A stretch of 64,000 nucleotides of DNA from the NCBI RefSeq assembly GCF_000177235.2, contig NC_014829.1:186001-250000 (forward strand), read 5' to 3'. This document shows, piece by piece, positions 54,069 to 63,265 of this stretch (position 1 is its first letter; each line of letters starts with the position of its first letter). The notes below the pieces were generated by a model. It was not told where the DNA came from. It was given only the letters and a program-made list of their open reading frames with translations, and made no database searches. Made by a program: the position numbers and the translations under genes. This DNA comes from Evansella cellulosilytica DSM 2522 (GTDB lineage Bacteria > Bacillota > Bacilli > Bacillales > Salisediminibacteriaceae).

Positions 54069-55894
54069 TTATACAATTTCCAACACCCTATCCAGATGAG
54101 CTTTTGTTTAGTGTGATTGCTAGGTATCACATCCGATCGGGCAATGTTTTTTGGAAACACACATTGGAAGATTTATTTGGCAAGAGGACTATAAGTGCCA
54201 CGGTATTGTTACCTTCGGGAATCGGTTCTCTTGTTCAGCGGTTACCTAAAAACACGACATTAAATGAACAGATATTGATAGAGAAGCATACAATGTATCC
54301 TTTTTATACAGTGTTCATACCAACAGAAAAGGCTCAATCAATTTATGAATCAATGATAAGTAATGACGGAAAAAAGATATATATGCAATCCGGTATTATG
54401 GCAAGTTCGATACCACAAAATAAGTATTTAAAGTATTGTTCAGCTTGTGCCAGGGAAGATATTGCTACTTTTGGAGAAATGTATTGGCATCGAACTCATC
54501 AGTTACCTGGTAATCTCATTTGTACTAAGCATGAGTTGTGTTTAGAGGATAGCGATGTATTGATAACTCATTCTAATAAACATGCTTTTATCTTACCAAC
54601 CACTAGCAACTGTGATTTGAACAGAAAGAGTATGATTACTGAGACCAGCTTAATACAACTAAAAAATATTGTTTTACAAGCAGAGGATTTGCTGAATAGA
54701 AAGTATCAAAATCAAACATTTTCTCATTTTACACAGTTTTATCGCTATCATTTAATTGAAAAAGGTTATGCTAGTTTAAAAGGACAGGTAAAGCAAAAAG
54801 CGTTATATGATGCCTTTTATAACCTTTATTCTGAAGAGTTATTGAATACCCTTTGTATAGAGCCTAGGGCGACACAATGGATAGCCAATTTTTCAAGGAA
54901 ACATCGAAAATCGTTCCATCCATACTATCATTTGTTGATGCTCAACTTTTTTGATTTAAAAGTGAATGCAGCATTCGAGGAAACTTCTTTTGAAAATACC
55001 CCATTTGGTCATCCTAATTGGCCTTGTTTAAATGCTACATGTCCAGATTATAAGAAAAACGCCATTCCAGAGATAACGATTAGAAGATGTGAAAAAACGA
55101 AGAAGCTAATTGGACGATTTACTTGTCACACCTGTGACTTTTCTTATACAAGGAAGGGAATGGACCCCAACAAAGATGATTGTTACAAGTTTAGTCGAAT
55201 TATGGATTTTGGTTTCCTTTGGAAGAGGGAGCTGCAATTATTGTTAAATAAGGGATTAAGTTATCGGGAAGTTGCTAGGATACTTGGTGTTGATACCAAT
55301 ACAGTAATTAAATATGAAAAGAAAAATATTGAAAATAAACAAAAGGCGAAAGTTCGGATTGATAGTGATTTGGTAAAGGAACACCGTTATGAATGGATTC
55401 ATCTTCAAAGGGATTTTCCTGGCCTTTCAAAAACAGAATTGAGGAAGAAAAGGCCCGAAGTGTATGCTTATTTGTATCGTCATGATAGAGATTGGTTAAA
55501 GGTAAATTCACCGAAGAGGAAGAAGGTGGACCCAACAAATAACCGAGTCAATTGGCTAGAAAGGGATAAAGAAATATTAGAGAAGGTTCAGAAGGTTGTA
55601 AGTGAGTTAAGAGGCATTGATAAGAAGCCAGTAAGAATCACGGTTAAGATACTTGGAGATGGCATTGGTGAAAGAGCCTTATTGGAAAGACATTTGGATA
55701 AGTTGCCGGAAACGAGGGTGTTCATTGAAAAAGTTTCTGAATCAGAACAGGATTTTCGTTTAAGAAGGGTGAAGTATGTAATAAATGAAATGATGGAGAA
55801 GGGAGAAGAGATTAAAGAATGGAAGGTTCTGAGAAAAGCTGCTATTAAAAAGGAGTTTTATAAGGAATTTGTTGATTTCTTAAAACGGGAGTGA
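54065..55894 (+). CDS. tnsD: TnsD/TniQ-family target selector
   Basis: Sequence-specific DNA-binding protein expected to recognise the 3' end of glmS. The N-terminal TniQ domain carries a zinc site C125/C128/C153/H156 (YCSACARED ... LICTKHE). A second cysteine cluster is at about 315-365 (CLNATCPDY ... FTCHTCDFSY). A C-terminal helix-turn-helix follows (LSYREVARILGVDTNTVIKY, about 398-417) and then a long basic helical region. At 609 residues it is longer than E. coli TnsD (508). The location of the island right behind glmS fits this specificity, although not proven for this copy. It overlaps both neighbours. Confidence 0.9.
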   Translation: MIIQFPTPYPDELLFSVIARYHIRSGNVFWKHTLEDLFGKRTISATVLLPSGIGSLVQRLPKNTTLNEQILIEKHTMYPFYTVFIPTEKAQSIYESMISNDGKKIYMQSGIMASSIPQNKYLKYCSACAREDIATFGEMYWHRTHQLPGNLICTKHELCLEDSDVLITHSNKHAFILPTTSNCDLNRKSMITETSLIQLKNIVLQAEDLLNRKYQNQTFSHFTQFYRYHLIEKGYASLKGQVKQKALYDAFYNLYSEELLNTLCIEPRATQWIANFSRKHRKSFHPYYHLLMLNFFDLKVNAAFEETSFENTPFGHPNWPCLNATCPDYKKNAIPEITIRRCEKTKKLIGRFTCHTCDFSYTRKGMDPNKDDCYKFSRIMDFGFLWKRELQLLLNKGLSYREVARILGVDTNTVIKYEKKNIENKQKAKVRIDSDLVKEHRYEWIHLQRDFPGLSKTELRKKRPEVYAYLYRHDRDWLKVNSPKRKKVDPTNNRVNWLERDKEILEKVQKVVSELRGIDKKPVRITVKILGDGIGERALLERHLDKLPETRVFIEKVSESEQDFRLRRVKYVINEMMEKGEEIKEWKVLRKAAIKKEFYKEFVDFLKRE

Positions 55895-55899
55895 TACTT

Positions 55900-56517
55900 A
55901 TGTTCCGCAATGCACTTGAAGAGGTAGACAGTTTTATTAAATCAAATGTTTTTACGCTCTCTGGTAACGATTTATATAATTTGAAGAAAGATTTTTACGA
56001 TAAAAGTGTTGAGTTTATGGGGCATAGCAACAACTTAACAGGAATTACAGAACTGGTCGTTAATATGTATCTCAATCACTGGGTCGAGGCTCAAAGTCTT
56101 CCTTATACATTGAAAAGAAACTATAAAGTTAAGGGTGTAAATGGGAAAGAAAATGAATTAGATATTGCTTTTCTTGATAAATCTTTAGAAATTCAATACG
56201 GAATCTCCGTGAAGCGTGAGATTGGTTCTACTCGCTGGGAAACACATGAAAAATCAAGCACCTCCTATAAAGAGTTGACAAAGAAATACAGCGTTAGAAA
56301 TAACCTACTTCAAGATTACTGGAGATTAGATAATATTAAACGAGGTATTAGCCGAGCTTTACCTACTGTTACCATCATTTTTGAAGGTGTGAAGGTGGGA
56401 GAAGAAACGATGATAAAGAAATTAACTGAAGATACCCCTTCTTTTCAGTATTTGGTCTTATATCAACATCAAGAGGCAATATTCTATGATTTGAAAAAGA
56501 AACTTTGCATTTTGTAG
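55900..56517 (+). CDS. Fifth tns-operon gene: predicted PD-(D/E)xK nuclease-like protein
   Basis: A 205-residue protein in the place where E. coli Tn7 has tnsE, but not resembling it. It shows a possible restriction-endonuclease core: a helix with E51 (GITELVVNMYLNHW), then ELDIAF with D88, and after 14 residues GISVK with S103 and K105. The order and spacing are close to those of TnsA (E63, D114, QVK). A conserved-looking K-K-x-S-V-R-N-N segment follows. ATG at 55900 has GGGAG eight bases upstream; a GTG at 55891 overlaps the tnsD stop. Coupling to tnsD makes a function in transposition likely. The nuclease assignment is inference. Confidence 0.55.
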   Translation: MFRNALEEVDSFIKSNVFTLSGNDLYNLKKDFYDKSVEFMGHSNNLTGITELVVNMYLNHWVEAQSLPYTLKRNYKVKGVNGKENELDIAFLDKSLEIQYGISVKREIGSTRWETHEKSSTSYKELTKKYSVRNNLLQDYWRLDNIKRGISRALPTVTIIFEGVKVGEETMIKKLTEDTPSFQYLVLYQHQEAIFYDLKKKLCIL

Positions 56518-56619
56518 TAATGGTATTAAGTGAGTGGATACTTTAATAGCTGAAGGGATTGGCTTCTATAATCATTATTAGTAAACACAATAAAAGTAAG
56601 GTTAGCGGGTGGTTGAATC

Positions 56620-56949
56620 TTGCAAAAACTAAAAGCCGAAGTTGTAATAACAATTCCAGAGGATATGGTACTTATTACAAGAGTTGAATATGAAATGTTA
56701 AAGCAAAAAGAATTATCGGGTTTGTATTGGAACATGAAAGATCTTGAAAAACGTATCAATAAAAAGTCAGAATGGATCAAAGAAAATATTCTATATCCTG
56801 GAAGGTTCAGAAAGATACTTGACATTAATAAAGGAGGATTTGTTTATTATCCCGAAACAAAAGGTCAACACTGGTCTTTTCAGGCTACTAAAATGGCTGA
56901 ATTTCTGGATAATAACTTTGGAAATATATTTAGCGGGAAAATACAATAA
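56620..56949 (+). CDS. DUF771 family protein
   Basis: A 109-residue protein matching the DUF771 pattern: LYWNMKDLEKRINKKSEWIK, then ILYPGRFRKILDINKGGFVY, YPETKGQHWSFQATKMAEFL. The family occurs in phages and integrative elements and looks like a winged-helix or excisionase-type DNA-binding protein. TTG start with GGGTGG seven bases upstream. It lies 102 bases after the tns operon on the same strand and might be an excisionase partner for the tyrosine recombinase, but that is speculation. Confidence 0.75.
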   Translation: MQKLKAEVVITIPEDMVLITRVEYEMLKQKELSGLYWNMKDLEKRINKKSEWIKENILYPGRFRKILDINKGGFVYYPETKGQHWSFQATKMAEFLDNNFGNIFSGKIQ

Positions 56950-57048
56950 TGCGATTATTTTAATAATTGGGTTTTGACTTACTTTTGTTAATGTATATTC
57001 AATCGGTTTTTATTCAAAATGGTATGTATTAAAAATAAGGAGTAAAAA

Positions 57049-57543
57049 ATGAATCTATATGAATTATTTCAAATGTGGATAAATCATCCGAAAAAAGGAA
57101 GTGGTAGAAGAAATTTAGACAATACAGATGAATGTTGGAAAAAGGTATTACAAGACATTCGTAATTGGGAGAGCAGTGAAGATAAAAATGATAATGATTT
57201 TGCAAAATATCTACTTTATACAGGAAAAATAAGAAGAGTTCATTTAGACCTGAATGAAGTGAATTATAATAATCATTATGTTTCATGGACGTCAACTGAA
57301 AATCTAGAAGATTTATATTGGTTCAATTCGTCATGTGATCATACAATAATTACAGCAGAAGCAACAAAAGATAATCCAGGAATTAGTATTAAGGGATTTA
57401 TAGAAGCTATGAAAAGTGATAATAAAAATTTTGAATTAAACTCACCGGCAATCAGAGCGGAACAAGAAGTGATTTTTCCATTACAAGAAAAATCAATAAT
57501 AAGCATTGAAAGAATATTAAAATTAAATAGAAATGAAAAATGA
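57049..57543 (+). CDS. Hypothetical protein, possible ADP-ribosyltransferase fold
   Basis: A 164-residue protein with AAGGAG before its ATG. Three short segments are reminiscent of R-S-E type ADP-ribosyltransferases: GKIRRVHLD (Arg strand, about residue 61), VSWTSTENLEDLYW (S-T-S-like, about 75-88) and RAEQEVIFPLQ (E-x-E-like, about 138-148). The spacing is compatible, but no family match is certain. A single gene, no clear terminator after it; 57544-57872 contains a 9-base inverted repeat ACTTAGTT / AACTAAGT (about 57631-57654) and a 29-codon frame that I do not support. Confidence 0.5.
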   Translation: MNLYELFQMWINHPKKGSGRRNLDNTDECWKKVLQDIRNWESSEDKNDNDFAKYLLYTGKIRRVHLDLNEVNYNNHYVSWTSTENLEDLYWFNSSCDHTIITAEATKDNPGISIKGFIEAMKSDNKNFELNSPAIRAEQEVIFPLQEKSIISIERILKLNRNEK

Positions 57544-57872
57544 TATTGAATCCTATGAGCAGAAGGATTTTTGATGTGAATAATAGTTCTAGTAACCACT
57601 TATTTTCCTGTAACTCCCTTCAGGACGAAACTTAGTTTCTCCCTTGGAACTAAGTTGGTTTCCAAATGGAAAAGAAATTTTATGTTAATGCAGAAAAAAA
57701 TACAAAAACTTAATAACTATCAAAAAACCGCAGTATATCAAATTCATTTAATAAACAATTCATTTTATTAGTGTTGATGGAGTCTGTTTAGAATCAAATC
57801 CTTTATTTATAAGGGATTCGAAAAAATAAATAAATGATAAGATAAAGAAAATGGAAGTGGGAGGAAAATGTC

Positions 57873-58607
57873 ATGAAATTTGAACGTTTAGACACAGTGG
57901 ATAGAATCCTACTGACGTCAGAGGATTCGAAACGTTTAGATGATTGGTGGCTCAATATTCACGAGGGAGCTTTTAATGAATTTCGCCCAGTTTTGGAAGA
58001 GGGCGTGATTATACAAGAACTTGATCCGCACTTGAAATTCGACAAGGACTTTGTAAAGGCACACGGTTTAACCACTTCATTAGCTTTACTGTATTTCAAA
58101 CAATTAGATGATGTGCGGGTCTATTATGAAATTTACCGGACGATTGGTGAGAACCAGGTGGAACATATTTTGGAAGGCACCAAGAATTATGTTGAGTTAA
58201 AAAGTGACCTTACGATAAACAAAAATAATCATATCGGTCTAAAAATAGAACATGCTGTCCACTATCTGGACGCTGTTACTTCAAGCCATATCGCTTTGAT
58301 GAATTACATGGAACTGTATAGGGATGAGCGGGAGCGAGTATCATTTCAGAAATTGCGAAAAACTAAAACTAAAAAAACTAAAAAAGGAAAGAAAAAGAAC
58401 ACTCGGCCAATAAATATGGTGGTTTATAATATAAAAATTCCAGATGTACATATTACTGAAGAAGAAAGACAAGCATATAAGAAAATGAAAGAAGCATGGA
58501 AGGTCAGAGGACACTGGAGAACCTTGCCATCAGGGAAAAAGACATGGATAAAGCCTCATATAAAGGGAAATAAAGAAAAGCTGGAACCAAATATCTATCA
58601 CTTTTAG
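57873..58607 (+). CDS. Hypothetical protein with phage-type C-terminal tail
   Basis: A 244-residue protein. The N-terminal 155 residues are helical and contain repeated aromatic segments (RLDDWWLNIHEGAFNEFRPV). A very basic stretch KTKTKKTKKGKKKN lies at about 164-177. The end reads WKVRGHWRTLPSGKKTWIKP, a motif often seen at the C-terminus of uncharacterised phage and plasmid proteins (R-G-H-W-R ... G-K-x-x-W-x-x-P-H). GGGAGG upstream of the start. Function unknown. Confidence 0.65.
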   Translation: MKFERLDTVDRILLTSEDSKRLDDWWLNIHEGAFNEFRPVLEEGVIIQELDPHLKFDKDFVKAHGLTTSLALLYFKQLDDVRVYYEIYRTIGENQVEHILEGTKNYVELKSDLTINKNNHIGLKIEHAVHYLDAVTSSHIALMNYMELYRDERERVSFQKLRKTKTKKTKKGKKKNTRPINMVVYNIKIPDVHITEEERQAYKKMKEAWKVRGHWRTLPSGKKTWIKPHIKGNKEKLEPNIYHF

Positions 58608-58776
58608 TTTGTAGGTTGAAAATTAGGGGGACATTCTTCATTGAAAAAAGGTAGAAAAGTGAGTTCCTATATAACTTGTTAGCATATATTTTCCTTTTTT
58701 AATAGAGCAATAGAAAAGCAGGGATTAAGAATCATAGATACTAAAATAATAGAATTCTACAATAATTAGATAAAAG

Positions 58777-58806
58777 AGTATCCCATAAATACAGGGATGC
58801 TTTTTT
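58777..58806 (+). terminator. Terminator
   Basis: AGTATCCC / GGGATGCT stem (one G-U pair) with a nine-base loop and six T. It ends transcription from the left before the RloC-like gene. Confidence 0.8.
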
Positions 58807-58950
58807 GTGTGCAACTAAATATCACAAAAAAGCAAAAAAAGTAGTTGGAATATTTAATATTTTGTTTAAACTTGTCAATCTTTTCCTGTAAAATAGATGT
58901 TGACACTAGGCAAATTATATTGATAGTGGGAAAAGTTGGGAGGGAGTAAT

Positions 58951-61215
58951 TTGATAGAAAAGATCAGGATTAAGGAAGTAGCATCTTATGATTCAACGGG
59001 TATTGAAGTTAATTTGAGTAAGATCAACTACATTTACGGAAGTAATGGTACGGGGAAAACTACTATTTCTGAATTGCTTCGTAATAGGGATAATCAAAAG
59101 TTCTCTTCTTGTAATATTGAATGGAAGCAAGGCAGCCCTGACTTTGATTTGTTTGTTTATAATAGGTATTTTGTTCAAGAGAATTTCAGCATCCATAACG
59201 ATATAAAAGGTATCTTTACTCTCGGAAAAGAATCTACTGATATATTAGCCTTAATTAATGGAAAATTGAAAGAAGCGGAGAAACATCAGGACAGAATTGG
59301 AAATTTAGAAAATAATATAAGGCAAAAAAAAGAGCAGATACAAATCTTAAAAACAAATTTTACGAATCATTGTTGGGAATTAAAACAAAAGTATGATGAA
59401 AACTTCAAAGAGGCATTTACTGGTTTTCGCAATAAAAGAGAGAACTTTATGGAAAGGTGTTTGGATGAAGCCGTAAATAACAACAGTGAACTATATACAT
59501 ATGAGGAATTAAATAGTAGAGTGGAATCCGTCTTTAAAAACTCACGAGTAAAAATCAGACCAATTCCAGAGATTCAATATGATAGTTCTGTAGAAGAGCA
59601 ATCAATATTTCAATCAAAAATAATAGGTAAAAATGATATAGATATTGCTAGATTAATATCTGAATTAAATTTAAGTGACTGGGTGCAACAAGGTCACAGA
59701 CACATGGAGGGTACAGATGGTATTTGTCCATTTTGTCAACAGGAGTTACCGAGAAGTTTTAAGGGGAAGTTGGATGAGTATTTTGATGAAACATACACTG
59801 AACAAATACAAAACCTTAATTCATCCATAGAAAAATATGAAAGAGATACAATTGGCTTTTTCGAACAGTACAATTTTCTTATAACTGAGGACATACCTTA
59901 TATTAATAAAGAGAAAATATCATCCCTATTTGAAATAATGAATTCTACTTTCAAGGAAAATATGCAGCTGCTCGAAAGGAAGAGAAATGAACCAAGTAGG
60001 AGTATTGAGTTAAGTTCAATTACAAACTACCTTGAGCAAATAAAATCAGAGGTTGTACAGGCGAATGTGCAAATTTCAGAGTTTAATAGGGTAATTGACA
60101 ATATCAAAGAAGAAAAGGAAAGGTTAATAAAAGATATATGGCGTTTTATCGTTGAAGAGAATAAGGGTAATTATGACAATTACATGAGTAATTTTCGAAG
60201 AGAGAATGGAGCTTTAGTTGGAATGGAGAACGGCAAGGTCCAACAAGTAGGATTTAAAAGGAAACTGGAAGAAGAGGCCATTGAACTTCAAAATCAGTTA
60301 ACAAGTGTTTTACCTTCTATTCAAGAAATTAATACGCTTCTTAAATCATTTGGGTTCACAAATTTTCAGTTAGCAGAATCTGATGAACAGGGTAATTACA
60401 AGATTGTAAGGGAAAATGGTGAAGATGCAAACGAAACGTTAAGTGAAGGAGAGAAGACCTTTATTACCTTCCTGTATTTCTATCAGCTTATTAATGGAAG
60501 TAATGATCAGGACAAGGTAAATACAGCAAGGATAGTTGCGATTGATGACCCGATTTCTAGCTTAGACAGTAATATACTATTTATGGTCAGCAACCTAATA
60601 AATAATTTAAAGAAAAAGGTAAGAAGTAATGACACGAACTTTAAGCAATTGATTATTTTGACTCATAATGTATATTTTCATAAGGAAATTTCATTTAATA
60701 AAGAGCACGGTAGTAAAAAGCTAAATGATGAAACCTTTTTGATTTTAAGAAAGACAGACAATGCATCTCAAATAACTAAGTATGAAGAAAATCCTATTAA
60801 AAATTCATATGAGCTTCTTTGGAATGAATTAAATGAAAATCCAAATTCAATAACAACACCAAACATCATGAGAAGAATCTTGGAAAACTACTTTAAATTT
60901 TTCGGTAACGTTGATGTCCATAAAATAATCGAAGAATTTCCTGATGAAGATAAGGTTGTTTGTAATTCTTTACTATCCTGGGCCAACGATGGATCGCATC
61001 ATGTGAACGATGATTTATATGTAGATAGTAACCAAGAACAGAATAAAATCTATTTTAAAGTATTTAGAAAGATCTTTATTAATTCTAATCATGAGTCTCA
61101 TTTCAACATGATGATGGGGAACTTTGATAGTGAAGTGGAGCAGAACGATGCAAACGATGAGGCTAGCAAAGAAATTCAAGAGGTATTAGCCCAGGTTGCA
61201 GCTAGTCAGGAATAG
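58951..61215 (+). CDS. RloC-like ATPase / anticodon nuclease
   Basis: A 755-residue protein of the SMC/Rad50-like AAA_13 type. Walker A GSNGTGKT at 30-37; coiled coils on both sides of a zinc-hook-like CPFC (C259/C262); signature LSEGEKTF; Walker B VAIDDPISSLD with D532/D533. The C-terminal part has R-R-I-L-E-N-Y-F (R641, E645) and NDGSHH (H683), the Arg-Glu-His arrangement of RloC/PrrC-type tRNA anticodon nucleases. RloC joins DNA-damage sensing to tRNA cleavage. The start is TTG at 58951 with GGAGGGAG; a TTG 15 bases earlier is possible. It is followed by the PLD gene after 58 bases. Confidence 0.75.
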   Translation: MIEKIRIKEVASYDSTGIEVNLSKINYIYGSNGTGKTTISELLRNRDNQKFSSCNIEWKQGSPDFDLFVYNRYFVQENFSIHNDIKGIFTLGKESTDILALINGKLKEAEKHQDRIGNLENNIRQKKEQIQILKTNFTNHCWELKQKYDENFKEAFTGFRNKRENFMERCLDEAVNNNSELYTYEELNSRVESVFKNSRVKIRPIPEIQYDSSVEEQSIFQSKIIGKNDIDIARLISELNLSDWVQQGHRHMEGTDGICPFCQQELPRSFKGKLDEYFDETYTEQIQNLNSSIEKYERDTIGFFEQYNFLITEDIPYINKEKISSLFEIMNSTFKENMQLLERKRNEPSRSIELSSITNYLEQIKSEVVQANVQISEFNRVIDNIKEEKERLIKDIWRFIVEENKGNYDNYMSNFRRENGALVGMENGKVQQVGFKRKLEEEAIELQNQLTSVLPSIQEINTLLKSFGFTNFQLAESDEQGNYKIVRENGEDANETLSEGEKTFITFLYFYQLINGSNDQDKVNTARIVAIDDPISSLDSNILFMVSNLINNLKKKVRSNDTNFKQLIILTHNVYFHKEISFNKEHGSKKLNDETFLILRKTDNASQITKYEENPIKNSYELLWNELNENPNSITTPNIMRRILENYFKFFGNVDVHKIIEEFPDEDKVVCNSLLSWANDGSHHVNDDLYVDSNQEQNKIYFKVFRKIFINSNHESHFNMMMGNFDSEVEQNDANDEASKEIQEVLAQVAASQE

Positions 61216-61273
61216 AGAAGTTGATAGACTAACTGATAGATCTAATATATAAACCATTGGGAGGGGGTGAAAA

Positions 61274-62017
61274 ATGAACGAAAAGCAATTTTTGAAAACA
61301 ATGATAGAAACCGTAAAGTATGATGATTACGACTATAAAGACGAGCTGCTTGGTATCTTGAGAAACTCTATCATCACCTATCGAAAAACAAACCAATTCA
61401 CTAAGAAGTCCTGGCAAAGCTGGGAGTATATTGATTTAAGAGTACCTGTACCAATGTTAAAAGTGGCAAGAGGATTAAAAAATGATTTTGAAAAGTTGGC
61501 CGCACTAATTTATATTGAGACACCTGAATATGACTTCGGTGGTTTAAACATCAAGCCCAAGCCTGTAGAACTTGAGAGTGATGAAGATATTGAACATGAT
61601 GTGGTCTTTGATGAAATAAAAGAAACAATCGTCCAAGGTATTCGAAATGCGAAATATGCAATTTGGGTGTCTGTAGCTTGGTTTACCGATAATGAGATAT
61701 TTGAAGAGTTGATGTTAAGGAAAAGGGTAGGGGTAAACATTCGAATCATTACTTCAAATGAAGAATCAAATAGATATTTGATGGATAAGTTGGAAAGGAA
61801 TTTTGAAGTGGTGAAAGTTCCACTTAAAGGGACGTATTTATCGAATAGACTTCATGATAAATTTTGTGTTATCGACTTTGAGTATGTCATGCATGGCTCT
61901 TATAACTGGAGTAAAAATGCTAGAGGGAACGATGAGGCGTTAGCAACTGCCATTGATAGAGACTTTGTAAGAAAATTTGCAGATGAATTTATGAGGTTGT
62001 ACGTTGAAAATCACTGA
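61274..62017 (+). CDS. Phospholipase D-superfamily nuclease-like protein
   Basis: A 247-residue protein with a single HKD-type motif, H194-D-K196 in LHDKFCVID, followed by GSYNWSKNARGNDEAL, the usual second half of PLD-family nucleases (Nuc/Nuc-like). A single motif implies that it works as a dimer. The N-terminal 115 residues are a separate helical region. Membrane segments and signal peptide are absent, so it acts in the cytoplasm. GGAGGGGG upstream. It is close behind the RloC-like gene and probably co-transcribed; a two-gene defence unit is plausible. Confidence 0.8.
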   Translation: MNEKQFLKTMIETVKYDDYDYKDELLGILRNSIITYRKTNQFTKKSWQSWEYIDLRVPVPMLKVARGLKNDFEKLAALIYIETPEYDFGGLNIKPKPVELESDEDIEHDVVFDEIKETIVQGIRNAKYAIWVSVAWFTDNEIFEELMLRKRVGVNIRIITSNEESNRYLMDKLERNFEVVKVPLKGTYLSNRLHDKFCVIDFEYVMHGSYNWSKNARGNDEALATAIDRDFVRKFADEFMRLYVENH

Positions 62018-62152
62018 TATATTACAATCTGATATGTTTACTGAGGAAATTTAGGATAAACAAGTAATATAGTAGGAATCTAAAGAGAGATGTTGTTTTA
62101 TAGTAATAAGAATTTATTTCTTACTTCCTATTACTTATTCTTCCCTCTATTA

Positions 62153-62707
62153 TATCCCCCTGTCTTATTCTCTTTCCCCACGCTAAAAAGTCGGTACCTA
62201 CTGCTAAATAGTTGGTATTACGGAGGGAAGAGCGGGGGAGGAAGAACAAAGAGACAATCACGTTAATTCAATCGTTAAATTAATACAAACTCAGGCTGGA
62301 TCCAATACAGGTCCAGTCTTTTTCTTTTATCCAGTCTACCTTTAATCCCTTGTCCAATAAGGGTTTCAGCGGTATTTCAACTCATAGAACCGTAGGATAT
62401 TCAATCTCTATTCAGTGTGTTTCCTAACTACAAAGCCAACTTAGATTAGCTGCATTTCCTTTCTTTTCTCCTAATTCTTCTCTCCATTACGGAACATCTT
62501 AATAACATTGTCCGAATATTCCGTACAACCCAGAACAGAAAAAAGAGGGAAAAATGGCGAAAAACAAGCCTTTTGAGGGAACAACTTATTAGCAGAATAG
62601 AATGAAGAAAAAAGGCGAGATAAGAGGGGTGGGACTTAGAGTAGCAAGGGTTTGAGGGGAGTGAGGAGGAGAGAGGGGATGGGGAAAGACTTTTTAGCAG
62701 GGGAATA
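62153..62707 (+). repeat. 555-bp direct repeat, copy 2 (transposon end module)
   Basis: Apparently identical to 7450-8004, in the same orientation, 54703 bp away. It includes the TGT end at 62161, the two TnsB-like sites (about 62182 and 62203), the CTGGATCC terminator and the CTATTCAGTGTGTTTCC repeat. The sequence just before (62018-62152) holds no gene and no obvious mirror-image end. Confidence 0.9.
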
Positions 62708-62708
62708 A

Positions 62709-63265
62709 TTGTTGTGTCTCCATATAAAATTAAGGTTCTTTAGAAAATAATAAGGTTCCAGAGAAAAAAATAACGTTCCAAATCCGAAGGTTTTTCCGGT
62801 ACTTTTCCGGCTAACCTTCGGATTTTTTATTGCCAATTTCTCTGGGTTTTCAATCGCAATCCGACTTAATTTTCAATCAAAAATCAAACCTGATCCAACC
62901 GTTTTTTTCTAAACGGGTATCTTTCAAACCTTGCTCTGTAAGGGTTCAAGCAAATTCATTTCTTATTCAGTTGGTTTCCTCACGTAATAGAATCTGTGTT
63001 TTTTCTTGGCTGATTCAGGCAGATAACAATGCTGCTTTACGTCCATTCCTTCTCTATTCTGGAACATAATTATTTTCTCAAAATCAGTGTAAAATCATTA
63101 CACAAACTGGTAAAAATGGCCAAAAAGCTGGAACGTAATTTTTTTATGAAGGAAATGGAGGGGAGAGGGAAAAGTGGTCGTGAGCCCTAGGGAGAGAAGG
63201 GTTTGAGGGGGATGAGGGAGGGAGGTAGCGGTGGAAAGGAATTATTTTCTGGGGACATAGTAGAT
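62709..63265 (+). repeat. Diverged end module B, copy 2 (complete)
   Basis: Directly abuts the 555-bp copy. Its first 290 bases match 11881-12170 (three sites AAGGTTCT, AAGGTTCC, AACGTTCC at 20-bp steps from about 62733; CCGAAGG / CCTTCGG terminator; TTATTCAGTTGGTTTCC at about 62965). Its tail (AGGGTTTGAGGGG ... TTTTCTGGGGACATAGTAG) parallels the tail of the 555-bp module. Total length about 557 bp, nearly the same as module A. 63266-63677 has no supported gene. Confidence 0.65.

Noticed and set aside
55900-56517. TnsE as identity of the fifth operon gene
   Set aside because: It is much shorter than TnsE (about 205 against about 540 residues) and has no visible likeness; the motif layout fits a nuclease-type fold better.
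62018-62152. Right end of the element directly before the second 555-bp copy
   Set aside because: I looked for the inverse of the left end (…GAATAAGACA, or GGTACCGACTTTTTAGC); neither the sites nor a terminal ACA are there.
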